Below, one piece after another: positions 34,480 to 47,059 of a stretch of DNA of 64,000 nt. Within the stretch, counting starts at the first letter, position 1. Every line of letters begins with the position of its first letter. This DNA comes from Arion vulgaris (lineage: Eukaryota > Mollusca > Gastropoda > Stylommatophora > Arionidae): contig CM036759.1 of assembly GCA_020796225.1 (NCBI GenBank), positions 1,414,282 to 1,478,281 of the forward strand, in the 5' to 3' direction. A program made the translations under genes and the position numbers. Below the pieces are notes generated by a model. It saw only the letters and a program-made list of their open reading frames with translations. It was not told the DNA's origin and made no database searches.

Positions 34480-34800
34480 TTATTGATTGGATGATCGTGT
34501 GAGCTATTGATTGATTGGTCGATTTATTAATGTACTGAGTTATTGATTGATTGGTCTATTTATTGATGTATTGAGTTATTGATTGATTTAGTGATTTATT
34601 GATTTATTGAGTTATTGATTGATTTAGTGATTAATTGATGTATTGAGTTATTGATTGATTGGTCGATTTTTTATGTATTGAGTTATTGATTGATTTAGTG
34701 ATTAATTGATGTATTGAGTTATTGATTGATTGGTCGATTTTTTATGTATTGAGTTATTGATTGATTTAGTGATGTATTGATCTAGTGAGTGATTGATTGC
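34480..34800. repeat. ~36-bp array built on ATTGATTGATT
   Basis: Units combine GAGTTATTGATTGATT with TAGTGATTAATTGATG or GGTCGATTTTTTATG, so a two-level repeat of about 35 and 70 bp is seen. Boundaries are soft. Confidence 0.85.
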
Positions 34801-35289
34801 TTTTTGTGATAACGATTGATTGATTGTGGTAACAATTAAAGAACAAAGGTCATGTCTAGGAAAAGAACGTTTCAGATGCCCCCGGGGTCGGGGTGGGGCT
34901 AAAACTGTGATTAAAATAAATAACTTTTTTACTTGAGAGTTGCAAACACTGACACAATAATAGTTGCTAACGATAGACATGCAACCACGTGATACTACAC
35001 TTGTCATGGGCACGTTCACAGCGAGAAATACCGAAGGGTTTAAAAGCGAGAAATGAATCAGTCCCAGAGAGCTCTACAGATTGCTTCAACTAGTAGACAG
35101 GTAGGCGGTGCTCTGTAGTCGGTGTTGTGATTATGATAAGTTAGAAAGGCGTAAACGAATACGAATAATCATAATTCCTCTCCTAGTAATATCTCCATAC
35201 CGCTCTATCCTGGACAACTCGTACCGTTATACGTTACATCGAGCCTGCAAGTAATATCTCCATACCGCTCTATCATGGGCAACTCGCTC
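34801..35289. other. Non-repetitive sequence; right edge may be LINE-derived
   Basis: Ordinary sequence with a G/C-rich patch (34879-34905). AGTAATATCTCCATACCGCT occurs twice (about 35181 and 35250). It lies just downstream, in LINE orientation, of the minus-strand LINE fragment and may be its 3' tail. No host gene is seen. Confidence 0.4.
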
Positions 35290-35755
35290 AATCTCCTCCA
35301 TGGAACTGAGATCGATATTTCATGCCTCTTTCAGCAACGTTTGTTTCAGGGTCTCCTTAGGTTGACCTCTCTTTCTTGAACCCTTTGCATCCCACTTCAA
35401 TGCCTGCTTTGATATTCGTTGATCATTTCTCCTCAAGGTGTGCCCAACATATCTCCATCTTCTCTTTCTTATAACAGTTGTCACTAGTGGTTGATCAGAC
35501 ATGTCTCTGATTTCATCACTTCTTCTGAATTCGTTCCATTTTATATTCATTATTTTTCGCAGACATCTATTTTAAAATGCATTCAAATTGCTTTCTATAT
35601 CTTTAGTCATTTTCCAACTCTCGCTAGCATATGTTAGGATTGATACAGCAACTCTCGCTAGCATATGTTAGGATTGATACAACAACTCTCGCTGGCATAT
35701 GTTAGGATTGATACAGCAACTCTCGCTAGCATATGTTAGGATTGATACAACATTT
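35290..35755 (-). pseudogene. LINE ORF2 C-terminus with a 34-bp minisatellite inside it
   Basis: The minus strand reads LTYASESWKMTKDIESNL near 35590-35650, then MNIKWNEFRRSDEIR, a WRYVGHTLRR motif, and KRGQPKETLKQTL at the end. This is the 'Y-x-x-E-S-W ... W-x-x-G-H-x-L-R-R ... K-R-G-x-P' C-terminus of an ORF2 reverse transcriptase. It is a different subfamily from those at 32511 and 49405. One in-frame stop lies near 35572-35574. The stretch that encodes LTYASESW is expanded four times (35615-35750). Confidence 0.75.
35615..35750. repeat. 34-bp array of reverse-transcriptase coding sequence, 4 units
   Basis: CAACTCTCGCTAGCATATGT plus TAGGATTGATACAG is repeated four times with one or two changes per unit. 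The leftmost unit joins the LINE frame, so the repeat arose by expansion within the element. As 34 is not a multiple of 3, the expansion breaks the frame. Confidence 0.95.
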
Positions 35756-36085
35756 GAATTGAAAATTGGTAACTTAGGTGTACCCGAATAATCGCATGAT
35801 AAAATTGCATAAACTTGTCCTACTTATGACAAGTTAACCGATATAAACCCCACGTCACAACTGACAATATTTGACTCAAATTAAGAAGAAAATCCCACCA
35901 ACAAAATGTTGAAATGTTGTTGTGTGAGTTCTAAAGAAACATCACTGCTAAACAACAACATCAACAACATCATCAGTCGGTGATATCAAATATTTGATGA
36001 TGTCTCAGTAACTTTTGTTTATCAATATCAAATATTTGATGATGTCTCAGTAACTTTTGTTTATCAATAATCTAAGATGTCGTCA
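35756..36085. other. Spacer with a 42-bp direct repeat holding a 14-bp palindrome
   Basis: ATCAAATATTTGAT, a perfect palindrome, sits in a 42-bp segment present twice (35984-36068) with GATGTCTCAGTAACTTTTG. The rest is ordinary sequence. Confidence 0.8.
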
Positions 36086-38440
36086 AAGAAGATCTATACT
36101 GCCAGACAAGGTTATCTAACAAGAAGATCTATACTGCCAAACAAGTTTATCTAACAAGAAGATCTATACTGCCAAACAAGGTTATCTAACAAGAAGATCT
36201 ATACTGCCAAACAATGTTTATCTAACAAGAAGATCTATACTGCCAAACAAGGTTATCTAACAAGAAGATCTATACTGCCAAACAATGTTTATCTAACAAG
36301 AAGATCTATACTGCCAAACAAGGTTATCTAACATGAAGATCTATACTGCCAAACAAGTTTATCTAACAAGAAGATCTATACTGCCAAACAAGGTTATCTA
36401 AAAAGAAGATCTATACTGCCAAACAATGTTTATCTAACAAGAAGATTATACTGCAAACAAGGTTATCTACATGAAGATCTATACTGCCAAACAAGTTTAT
36501 CTAACAAGAGATCTATACTCCAAACAAGGTTATCTAAAAGAAGATCTATACTGCCAAACAAGGTTATCTAACAGAAGATCTATACTGCCAAACAAGTTAT
36601 CTACAAGAAGATCTATACTGCCAAACAAGTTATCTAACAGAAGATCTATACTGCCAAACAAGTTATCTAACAAGAAGATCTATACTGCCAAACAAGTTAT
36701 CTAACAAGAAGATCTATACTGCCAAACAAGGTTATCTAACAAGAAGTTCTATACTGCCAAACAAGTTTATCTAACAAGAAGATCTATACTGCCAAACAAG
36801 TTTATCTAACAAGAAGATCTATACTGCCAAACAAGTTTATCTAACAAGAAGATCTATACTGCCAAACAAGGTTATCTAACAAGAAGTTCTATACTGCCAA
36901 ACAAGTTTATCTAACAAGAAGATCTATACTGCCAAACAAGGTTATCTAACAAGAAGTTCTATACTGCCAAACAAGTTTATCTAACAAGAAGATCTATACT
37001 CAAACAAGTTATCTAACAAGAAGATCTATACTGCCAAACAAGTTATCTAACAAGAAGATCTATACTGCCAAACAAGGTTATCTAACAAGAAGATCTATAC
37101 TGCCAAACAAGTTTATCTAACAAGAAGATCTATACTGCCAAACAAGGTTATCTAACAAGAAGATCTATACTGCCAAACAAGTTTATCTAACAAGAAGATC
37201 TATACTGCCAAACAAGTTTATCTAACAAGAAGATCTATACTGCCAAACAAGTTTATCTAACAAGAAGATCTATACTGCCAAACAAGTTTATCTAACAAGA
37301 AGATCTATACTGCCAAACAAGTTTATCTAACAAGAAGATCTATACTGCCAAACAAGGTTATCTAACAAGAAGATCTATACTGCCAAACAAGTTTATCTAA
37401 CAAGAAGATCTATACTGCCAAACAAGGTTATCTAACAGAAGATCTATACTGCCAAACAAGTTTATCTAACAAGAAGATCTATACTGCCAAACAAGGTTAT
37501 CTAACAAGAAGATCTATACTGCCAAACAAGTTTATCTAACAAGAAGATCTATACTACAAACAAGTTTATCTAACAAGAAGTATCTATACTGCCAAACAAG
37601 TTATCTAACAAGAAGATCTATACTGCCAAACAAGTTATTAACAGAGAAGATCTATACTGCCAAACAAGGTTATCTAACAAGAAGATCTATACTGCCAAAC
37701 AAGTTTATCTAGCAAGAAGATCTATACTGCAAACAAGTTTATCTAACAAGAAGATCTATACTGCCAAACAAGTTATCTACAAGAAGATCTATACGCCAAA
37801 CAAGGTTATCTAACAAGAAGATCTATACTGCCAAACAAGGTTATCTAACAAGAAGATCTATACTGCCAAACAAGTTTATCTAACAAGAAGATCTATACTG
37901 CCAAACAAGTTTATCTAACAAGAAGATCTATACTGCCAAACAAGGTTATCTAACAAGAAGATCTATACTGCCAAACAAGGTTATCTAACAAGAAGATCTA
38001 TACTGCCAAACAAGTTTATCTAACAAGAAGATCTATACTGCCAAACAAGGTTATCTAACAAGAAGTTCTATACTGCCAAACAAGTTTATCTAACAAGAAG
38101 ATCTATACTGCCAAACAAGTTTATCTAACAAGAAGATCTATACTGCCAACAAGTTATCTAACAAGAAGATCTATACTGCAAACAAGTTTATCTAACAAGA
38201 AGATCTATACTGCCAAACAAGGTTATCTAACAAGAAGATCTATACTGCCAAACAATGTTATCTAGACAGAAGATCTATACTGCCAAACAAGTTATCTAAC
38301 AAGAAGATCTATACTGAAACAAGTTTATCTTACAAGAAGATCTATACCAAACAAGTTTATCTAACAAGAAGATCTATACTGCAAACAAGTTATCTAACAA
38401 GAAGATCTATACTGCCAAACAAGGTTATCTAACAGAAGTC
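36086..38440. repeat. 35-bp minisatellite, about 67 units
   Basis: The unit begins AAGAAGATCTATACTGCC and continues AAACAAGTTTATCTAAC, with GTTTATC and GGTTATC variants alternating in patterned groups. Regular at the edges; many one- or two-base losses at 36440-36680, 36990-37030, 37540-37640 and from 38130 on, where it decays into the next array. Confidence 0.95.
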
Positions 38441-38454
38441 TAGATACTGCAAAC

Positions 38455-40065
38455 AATTATTAACTAGACTAGACTATACTGCATAACAAGCTGTGACTCT
38501 AACTACAGACTGATGTATACTGTCTAGACTTGATGGGTTTTCTAACTTGAATTACTTAGACTGGACATGTTACTTAGACTGTGACTGATTACTGTACGAC
38601 TATGACTGTTACTTAGACTAGAATGTCTACTGACTGTGGCTACTTAGACTGTGACGTTACTTAGACTGTGACTGTACTTAGAACGGACTGTTACTAGACT
38701 GGACTTTACTTCAGACTGTGACTAGTTACTTAAACGAACTACTTAGACTGTTGACTGTTACTGTAGACTGTGACTGTTACTGACGACTGTTACTTGACTG
38801 TTACATTAGACTGTGACTGTTACTTAGACTGTGACTGTTACTTAGACTGTGACTGTTACTTAGACTGTGACTGTTACTTAGACTATGACTGTTACTTAGA
38901 CTATGATTGTCACTCAGACTGTGGCTGTTACTAGACTTGACTGTTACTAGACTGTACTGTTCTCAGACTGTGACTGTCTGACTGTTGTTAGACTGTGACT
39001 GTTACGACTGTGACTGTTACTGACTGTGACTGTTTAGACTGTGACTGTTACTTAGACTGTGACTGTTACTTAGACTGTTACTGTTACTTAGACTGTGACT
39101 GTTACTTAGACTGTGACTGTTACTTAGACTGTGACTGTTACTAGACTGTGCTGTTACTTAGACTGTGACTGTTACTTAGACTGTGACTGTTACTTAGACT
39201 GTGACTGTTACTTAGACTGTGACTGTTACTTAGACTATGACTGTTACTTAGACTATGATTGTCACTCAGACTGTGGCTGTACTAGACTGTGACTGTTATT
39301 AGACTGTGACTGTTACTCAGACTGTGACTGTTACTGAGACTGTGACTGTTACTTAGACTGTGACTGTTACTTAGACTGTGACTGTTACTTAGACTGTGAC
39401 TGTTACTTAGACTGTGACTGTTACTTAGACTGTTCTGTTACTCTAGACTGTTACTGTCTAGACTGTGACTGTTACTGAGACTGTGACTGTTACTTAGACT
39501 GTGGCTGTTACTTAGACTGTGACTGTTACTTAGACTGTGACTGTTACTTAGACTGTGACTGTTACTTAGACTGTGACTGTTACTTAGACTGTGGCTGTTA
39601 CTTAGACCTTGATTGTTACTTAGACTGTGCTGTTACTCAGACTGTGGCTGTTACCAGATGTGGACTGTTACTCAGACTTGGCTGTTACTTAGACTGTGAC
39701 TGTTACTTAGACTGTGACTGTTACTTAGACTGTGACTGTTACTTAGACTGTGACTGTTACTTAGACTGTGACTGTTACTTAGACTGTGGCTGTTACTTAG
39801 ACTGTGACTGTTACTTAGACTGTGACTGTTACTCAGACTGTGACTGTAACTCAGACTGTGACTGTAACTTAGACTGTGACTGTTACTCAGACTGTGACTG
39901 TTACTTAGACTGTGACTGTTACTTAGACTGTGACTGTTACTCAGAATGTGGCTGTTACTCAGACTGTGGCTGTTACTTAGACTGTGGCTGTTACTCAGAC
40001 TGTGGCTGTTACATAGACTGTGGCTGTTACTCAGACTGTGGCTGTTACTTAAACTGTGGCTGTTG
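38455..40065. repeat. 18-bp minisatellite (TGTGACTGTTACTTAGAC), about 88 units
   Basis: The left 500 bp is heavily broken by indels; from about 39150 the 18-bp period is clean. With six codons per unit, 39644-40099 reads in one plus frame as a Cys-rich repeat (CDCYLD). It ends ordinarily in CSPSVRKRHQN and has no signal peptide or known domain, so I treat it as non-coding. Confidence 0.93.
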
Positions 40066-40680
40066 CAGCCCATCAGTGAGAAAACGACATCAGAATTAGC
40101 AAAATAGTCACGTGACGCAAAACTTGGAATCTAATGTCACGGATATCCTGTCTCCGGCGCGAGCTTCAGAAATGACTGTGTGATGCCAACTTGCAAACTT
40201 ATGAAAGTTAATTTGACAGTAATCCCACGGAAGCAGATATTCTCAAGTGTCAGTAGTCAGTGATTTTTTTTTTTAAATTTCTCCATCTGGGAGGTATGTT
40301 TCCTGTTGGTGTTAGTATGCATATCACAGAAGAATAGAGTAATGTAACAATAGAAGGTATGTGTCTTGTTGGTGTTAGTATGCATATAAGAGAAGACTGG
40401 AGTAAAACTAATGTAGCAATGGTGACACACGTCAAAACAAAGAATTGTAGTTTTACCAACATACAAAACAAATAATATGGAGCGACGTTTCGACCTATCA
40501 GGAAAGGTTGCACCAAAATGAAGAAATACAGACTTCCTCATACGGCAGACATAACATATATAATCTGACAATCAATCTCTAACCATCATAAAATGAAAAT
40601 ATGTGACTACAAATGGAAAAACAAAATAAATGTGACAAACTAGAAATGAAAAAAAGTAAGATAAAGCAATAATAATCAAA
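40066..40680. other. Spacer with a 65-bp tandem duplication and a dispersed motif
   Basis: GGTATGTTTCCTGTTGGTGT and GGTATGTGTCTTGTTGGTGT start two roughly 65-bp copies (40291-40422). At about 40445-40520 is GGAGCGACGTTTCGACC, related to segments at 2700-2805 and 47305-47405. No gene is recognised. Confidence 0.5.
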
Positions 40681-42985
40681 TATTTAACATATATACATTT
40701 AACATATGCACATTTAACATATATACCACATTTAACATATGCACATTTAACATATATACACATTTAACATATACACATTTAACATATATACCACATTTAA
40801 CATATACACTTTAACTATATACACATTTAACATATATACACATTTAACATATACACATTTAACATATATACCACATTTAACATATACACATTATATACCA
40901 ATTTATATATACCACATTTAATCATATATACATTTAACATATATACACATTTAACATATATACCACATTTAACATATACATTTAATATACACATTTAACA
41001 TATATACCACATTTAACATATATACCACATTTATAACATATATTCATTTACATTATACAACATTTAACATATTACCACATTTAAATATATACCAAGTTTA
41101 ATATAATACACATTTAAAAAATTAATTATATTTTTAATATAATACTCTTTAACATATTACTCACATTTAACATAAATACAATTTAAATACTAAAAACCAT
41201 CTTTAACATATAAAACATCTTTAAATAAAATACCTACTTTACTGTTAGATCCATAACCTATATCACAAATTTAACATATATTATCTTTCCAAATTTAACA
41301 TATATACAATTTTAATCTATATACAATTTAACATATATATACCAATTTAACACTATATACTCACATTTAACATATACAATTTATACTATATACCACATTT
41401 AATCATATGCACATTTAATCATATATCACTACCTTTAACTATATATACAACATTTAATCATATATACACATTTTAAACATATACACATTTAACATATATC
41501 CTACTTTTAATTCAAATTTTATGTTACAATATAACATATCAATACAATAAACCTTAAATCATATAATTAACATATCACATTTAACATATATACCACATTT
41601 AACATATATCACATTTAACATATATCCACATTTAACATATATACACATTTAACATATATACCACATTTAACATATATACACATTTAACTATATACACATT
41701 TAACATATATACCACATTTAACATATATACATTTAACATATACACATTTAACATATATACCACATTTAACATATGCACATTTAACATATATACCACATTT
41801 AACATATATACCACATTTAACATATATACCACATTTAACATATACACATTTAACATATATACCACATTTAACATATGCACATTTAACATATATACACATT
41901 TAACATATATACACATTTAACATATATCACATTTAACATATACACATTTAACATATATACCACATTTAACATATATACCACATTTAACATATATACACAT
42001 TTAACATATATACCACATTTAACATATATACCACATTTAACATATATACCACATTTAAATATATACATTTAACATATATACCACATTTAACATATATACC
42101 ACATTTAACATATACACATTTAACATATACCATTTAACATATACATTTAACTATTCCACATTTAACATATATACACATTTAACATATATACACATTTAAC
42201 TATATACATTTAACATATATACACATTTAACATATATACCACATTTAACATATATACATTTAACATATATACCACATTTAACATATATACCACATTTAAA
42301 TATTTAATATACACATTTAACATATCATTTAACATTTCCACATTTAACATATATACACATTTAACATATATACACATTTAACTTAATATACATTTACATC
42401 CCATTTAACATAATACCACATTTAACATAATACCACATTTAACATATATACCACATTTAACATATACACGTTTAACATATACACATTTAACATATATACC
42501 ACATTTAACATATACACATTTAACATATATACCACATTTAACATATATACCACATTTTAACATTATATACCACATTTAACATATATACCACATTTAACAT
42601 ATACTTTCAACAATTTAAATATCATTAACATATCATTTAACATATATACCACATTTAACATATATACCACATTTAACATATACACATTTAACTTATATAT
42701 CACATTAACATATTAATTTAACATATATACCACATTTAACATATCACATTTAACATATACCTTACATATATAATTCAATATACACATTTATAACATATAT
42801 AACACTAACATATATCATTTAACATATCAAAATTTATATATACCATTTAATATCATTAATACATTTAATATACTTAACATATGCAATTTAACATATATAC
42901 CATTTAACATATACACCATTTAACATATGCACATTTAACATATATACTCACATTTAACATATGCACATTTAACATATATACCACA
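40681..42985. repeat. AT-rich 18-20-bp minisatellite, about 115 units
   Basis: Units are CATTTAACATATATACCA and ACATTTAACATATACAC types, about 80 percent A+T. Sequence is clean at 40681-40800 and 41590-42130 but strongly scrambled at about 40800-41580 and 42600-42860. Minus-strand open frames with Tyr-Val-Lys-Cys repeats are translations of it. Confidence 0.95.
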
Positions 42986-43214
42986 ATACATTTCATGAAT
43001 TAAATATGGTTAAATATATACAGAGAGATAGAATAGATATTGAAGCTAGATTAGATTGAAACCATGAGGTTGCGTAAGGTACACCATGTCAAGATATAAA
43101 ACGATTTTCCAGAGCAAATCGACTCCGATGATTAGAGGAACATGATTGGATGGTTGTGACCTGGATATCGTGAGCTAAATAGTCATTTCTTTATAATGAA
43201 ATGAGTGAGAATAC
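42986..43214. other. Non-repetitive spacer
   Basis: Ordinary sequence without a coding frame or recognised element. The 40-bp array starts just after it. Confidence 0.4.
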
Positions 43215-43515
43215 TCTAAGAGGATCAGCATAGCGTTAAAGGTAAATGAAATGAAGTGGATACAGAGGTCACATAGCGTTAAGTAAATGAAATGAGTGGA
43301 TACAGAGGTCACATAGCGTTAAGTAATGAAATGAGGGATACAGAGGTCACTAGTTGAGTAAATGAATCAGTAAAGGTCACATAGCGTTAAGTAAATGAAA
43401 TGAGTGGATACAGAGGTCACATAGCGTTAAGAATAAAGATGGATAAGAGTAAGTGATGAAAACAGAGGTCACATAGCGTTAAGTAAATGAAATGAGTGGA
43501 TACAGAGGTCACATA
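43215..43515. repeat. 40-bp minisatellite, about 7 units
   Basis: The unit begins TACAGAGGTCACATAGCGTT and ends AAGTAAATGAAATGAGTGGA; 43261 and 43301 show the period. Units at 43320-43470 have deletions. Confidence 0.9.
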
Positions 43516-43927
43516 GCGATTAAGTGAAATGTTTGCCGAAACGGTCTCTAAGCTGTTTGTCAGTTTCACCTTGTCACAACTCGCTTACAAGTGATGACGT
43601 AGATTATGTTGCGGGACTCGCATGTATAACCGACCTCAACAACAATAATTGTTTTAAAAAAAAGATACAGTACGAGTTTGTATCATATAAGCACATGTAT
43701 AGCATCGTCGACGGCCACACCGGACGCTGCCAAAATGATACTGGACATTGGATTTAACTCTCTACCAACATATCCTTAAGATTTCTGTCCCGTCTGTAAG
43801 CCACGGGAGGGTAGTTATGGAAAACTGAAAGTGTCTCGGGATTAGATTTTAGATAAAACTAATGACGGAATAAAAATGTTTCACTCTGTGAACATGTGGG
43901 TGGAAAGTTAACATAAAGTTTACCAAT
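43516..43927. other. Non-repetitive sequence with an unassigned 77-codon frame
   Basis: A plus-strand frame at 43524-43757 starts with ATG and has mixed composition (for example YKHMYSIVDGHTGRCQN), but I recognise no domain, and neither codon pattern nor splice context supports it. An A8 run (43657-43664) lies inside it. I report it only as the most gene-like frame of this spacer. Confidence 0.2.
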
Positions 43928-45616
43928 GTCAAAGTTGGAGTTCTATGCTGGTTAGTAGGACATCCTGTCAAAGTTGGAAGTTCTATGCTGGTTAGTAAGG
44001 ACCTCCTGTCAAAGTGAGTAGAAGTGTCTTTTCATGCTGGTTAGTAAGGACATCCTGTCAAAGTTGGAAGTTCTATGCTGGTTAGTAAGGACATCCTGTC
44101 AAAGTTGGAAGTTCTATGCTAGTTAGTAAGGACATCCTGTCAAGTGAAGTTCTATCTGTTATAAGGCTCGTCAAGTGAAGTTCTATGCTGGTTAGTGGGC
44201 TCCTGTCAGTTGAAGTTCTATGCTGGTTGTAAGGACATCCTGTCAAAGTTGGAAGTTCTATGCTGGTTAGTAAGGACATCCTGTCAAGTTGGAGTTCTAT
44301 GCTGGTTAGTAGGACCTCCTGTCAAGTGAAGTTCTATGCTAGTTAGTAAGGGTCTCCTGTCAAAGTTGGAGTTCATGCGTTGTAGGGCCTCCGTCAAGTG
44401 AAGTTCTATGCTTAGTAAGGACATCCTGTCAAAGTTGGAAGTTCTATGCTGGTTAGTAAGGACATCCTGTCGAAGTTGGAAGTTCTATGCTGGCTAGTAA
44501 GGACCTCCTGTCAAAGTTGGAAGTTCTATGCTGGTTAGTAAGGGTCTCCTGTCAAAGTTGGAAGTTCTATGCTGGTTAGTAAGGACATCCTGTCAAAGTT
44601 GGAAGTTCTATGCTGGTTAGTAAGGACCTCCTGTCAAAGTTGGAAGTTCTATGCTGGTTAGTAAGGACATCCTGTCAAAGATGGAAGTTCTATGCTGGTT
44701 AGTAAGGACCTCCTGTCAAAGTTGGAAGTTCTATGCTGGTTAGTAAGGACATCCTGTCAAAGTTGGAAGTTCTATGCTGGTTAGTAAGGACATCCTGTCA
44801 AAGTTGGAAGTTCTATGCTGGTTAGTAAGGACCTCCTGTCAAAGTTGGAAGTTCTATGCTGGTTAGTAAGGACATCCTGTCAAAGTTGGAAGTTCTATGC
44901 TGGTTAGTAAGGACCTCCTGTCAAAGTTGGAAGTTCTATGCTGGTTAGTAAGGACATCCTGTCAAAGTTGGAAGTTCTATGCTGGTTAGTAAGGACATCC
45001 TGTCAAAGTTGGAAGTTCTATGCTGGTTAGTAAGGACATCCTGTCAAAGTTGGAAGTTCTATGCTGGTTAGTAAGGACATCCTGTCAAAGTTGGAAGTTC
45101 TATGCTGGTTAGTAAGGGCCTCCTGTCAGAGTTGGAAGTTCGATGCTGGTTGGTAAGGGCCTCCTGTCAAAGTTGGAAGTTCGATGCTGGTTAGTAAGGA
45201 CCTCCTGTCAAAGTTGGAAGTTCTATGCTGGTTAGTAAGGACATCCTGTCAAAGTTGGAAGTTCTATGCTGGTTAGTAAGGACCTCCTGTCAAAGTTGGA
45301 AGTTCTATGCTGGTTAGTAAGGACATCCTGTCAAAGTTGGAAGTTCTATGCTGGTTAGTAAGGACATCCTGTCAAAGTTGGAAGTTCTATGCTGGTTAGT
45401 AAGGACATCCTGTCAAAGTTGGAAGTTCTATGCTGGTTAGTAAGGACATCCTGTCAAAGTTGGAAGTTCTATGCTGGTTAGTAAGGACATCCTGTCAAAG
45501 TTGGAAGTTCTATGCTGGTTAGTAAGGACATCCTGTCAAAGTTGGAAGTTCTATGCTGGTTAGTAAGGGCCTCCTGTCAGAGTTGGAAGTTCGATGCTGG
45601 TTGGTAAGGGCCTCCT
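43928..45616. repeat. 41-bp minisatellite, about 41 units, with higher-order structure
   Basis: The unit begins TCAAAGTTGGAAGTTCTATG and ends CTGGTTAGTAAGGACATCCTG minus one base. Three marked variants (GGACATCC, GGACCTCC, GGGCCTCC with TTCGATG) run in the order C-A-C-A(n)-GGGCC-GGGCC in two blocks, ending at about 45160 and 45610, where n is 4 and 6. The left part (44130-44420) is rich in deletions. The right end abuts the Penelope-like fragment with no spacer. Confidence 0.95.
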
Positions 45617-46713
45617 GGAGAGCAATTTTCTGAACTTAAAGCATAGTAGATACAAACACCTACTCCGGGTATAACCGGAATAAATCAAACATCTCACGAG
45701 TCTTATCAAGAAAATCATCGTCCTCGCTACACAGGCGACGAAGGCGCAAGAGCTGTGAGAATGTCAAAAAAACCGACAATCCTGGGGATGGGAAGAAGTA
45801 TAAAGGAGAAAACTATGTGCATCAGTTGGCTTGTAATATACTGATGTAGTGATAGTGGATAGGTTTATGGTGATAGTAATATCAAGAAAGTTGACACACG
45901 TAGTGGAGATGTAAGAGGTAAAACGAATAGAAGGATTGAAAACATTAATGAAATTTATGAAGCGTGACAAATCAGCTTCAGGCATATCAGTAATATCAAT
46001 ACAGTCATCAATGTATCTGTGATAAACGGACAGAAGAGGACCATCATTTGTATTCCATACACGGTGTTATACAAGATAACCCATGAACAGATAAGCACAA
46101 CTATGACCCATTTTAGTGCCCATGGCGACCCCGCTGATCAGCTCGAAGAACTGGTCATTGAACTGAAAGGAGTTTAGAAAAACACATATCTCGCTTTCAG
46201 AGATAGGAAGGTCTGGAGGGATGCAAACCACCTGTGTGGGAGGAGAAGATCGTAGTGGACAATTGGAAGGAGTGGTAGAAGGTACAGGGCGAAGAAGGTT
46301 AAGTTTTTGTTGGTGATGGGTGCAAAGAAATTCATACAGTTGTCTGTTAAGTACATGGATAATGAAACGAATAAGGGAGTAAATGAGCATATTGTTAGAA
46401 GTGAGAAGTCGTAGACGCTGAAGAAGTTGGGACTGGGAGGAGTCCAAGTCAGACAGAAGATGTGTATGGCTAGCAGCAATGCAACGCATACTCTGTAGAG
46501 CACAACTTAGTTTCTAACTGTTGTAACATGCGCAGCTCCCTAGGGTATAATAGGCTCACAGATGGGTGAAAGTTAAAAGCAAAGTCTTTGGGAATAACCC
46601 TAAGTCGCTGACATGTGAAAAGAAAATTGCGATGAGAACAAAAACGAGTTTTTATGAAAGTTACCAGAGCATAATTGGTAGCAGTAAGACGAATATCGGT
46701 CGGCAAGATACTC
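45617..46713 (-). pseudogene. Penelope-like element reverse-transcriptase pseudogene
   Basis: Minus strand, read from 46713 down. An N-terminal part includes FLFTCQRLRVIPKDFAF. The middle part holds FNDQFFELISGVAMGTKMG, the 'GxAMGTKM-x-P-x-Y-A-x-L-F-M' motif characteristic of Penelope-like RTs. The catalytic motif YIDD lies at 46004-46015, then FLDITITI and SVYYKPTDAHSFLLYTS. A thumb-like LLRLRRLCSEDDDFL follows, then LYPE near 45660. Damage: a frameshift near 46480, a TAA stop at 46067-46069, and a +1 shift in the A7 run at 45766-45772. I see no GIY-YIG endonuclease; the 41-bp array cuts the element at its 3' side. Confidence 0.88.
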
Positions 46714-47040
46714 AATGAACAAATAGATCTATCCAGAAAGAACTCAAAATCAAAGAAAACTGTCTGATGCTACAAATAAGTAAAGAGAAAATTGAGATAT
46801 TTTGGACATATAAAAAGACATGAAGGGTTGGAGACGACCATCATGGAAGGAGGCATACCGGCAAAAAGAAGATGAGGAAGACCACGGAGAAGATGGATTC
46901 AGAATGTAACTGATGATTTGAACATGACGGCGGCAATGGCAGGACATCTGGCCTATGAGAGAGAAATTTCAAAGGACTGTTGGGGTGGCAAAGTTCTGCT
47001 CAGGACAAGCTATTTAATGATGATAAATATATAAGAATCA
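46714..47040 (+). pseudogene. LINE ORF2 3' tail, second copy
   Basis: This is collinear with 32541-32930: AGAAAGAACTCAAAATCAAAG, less one base, then a segment reading FGHIKRHEGLETTI, a basic R/K-rich stretch and GATGATTTGAACATGACGGC, ending ATTTAATGATGATAAATA. It lacks the 63-bp duplication of the other copy and has in-frame stops. The tail ends in TGATGATAAA, the sort of short 3' end RTE-like elements use. Confidence 0.8.
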
Positions 47041-47059
47041 GTTAAATGACATTGTTTGT

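Noticed and set aside
39644..40099. 151-codon Cys-rich frame that could suggest a metallothionein or similar
   Set aside because: It is the 18-bp TGTGACTGTTACTTAGAC repeat; the Cys pattern is fully set by the unit and the array continues leftwards out of frame.
43524..43757. 77-codon frame as a confirmed host gene
   Set aside because: No domain, splice signals or repeat-free context support it; it is described only as part of a spacer.
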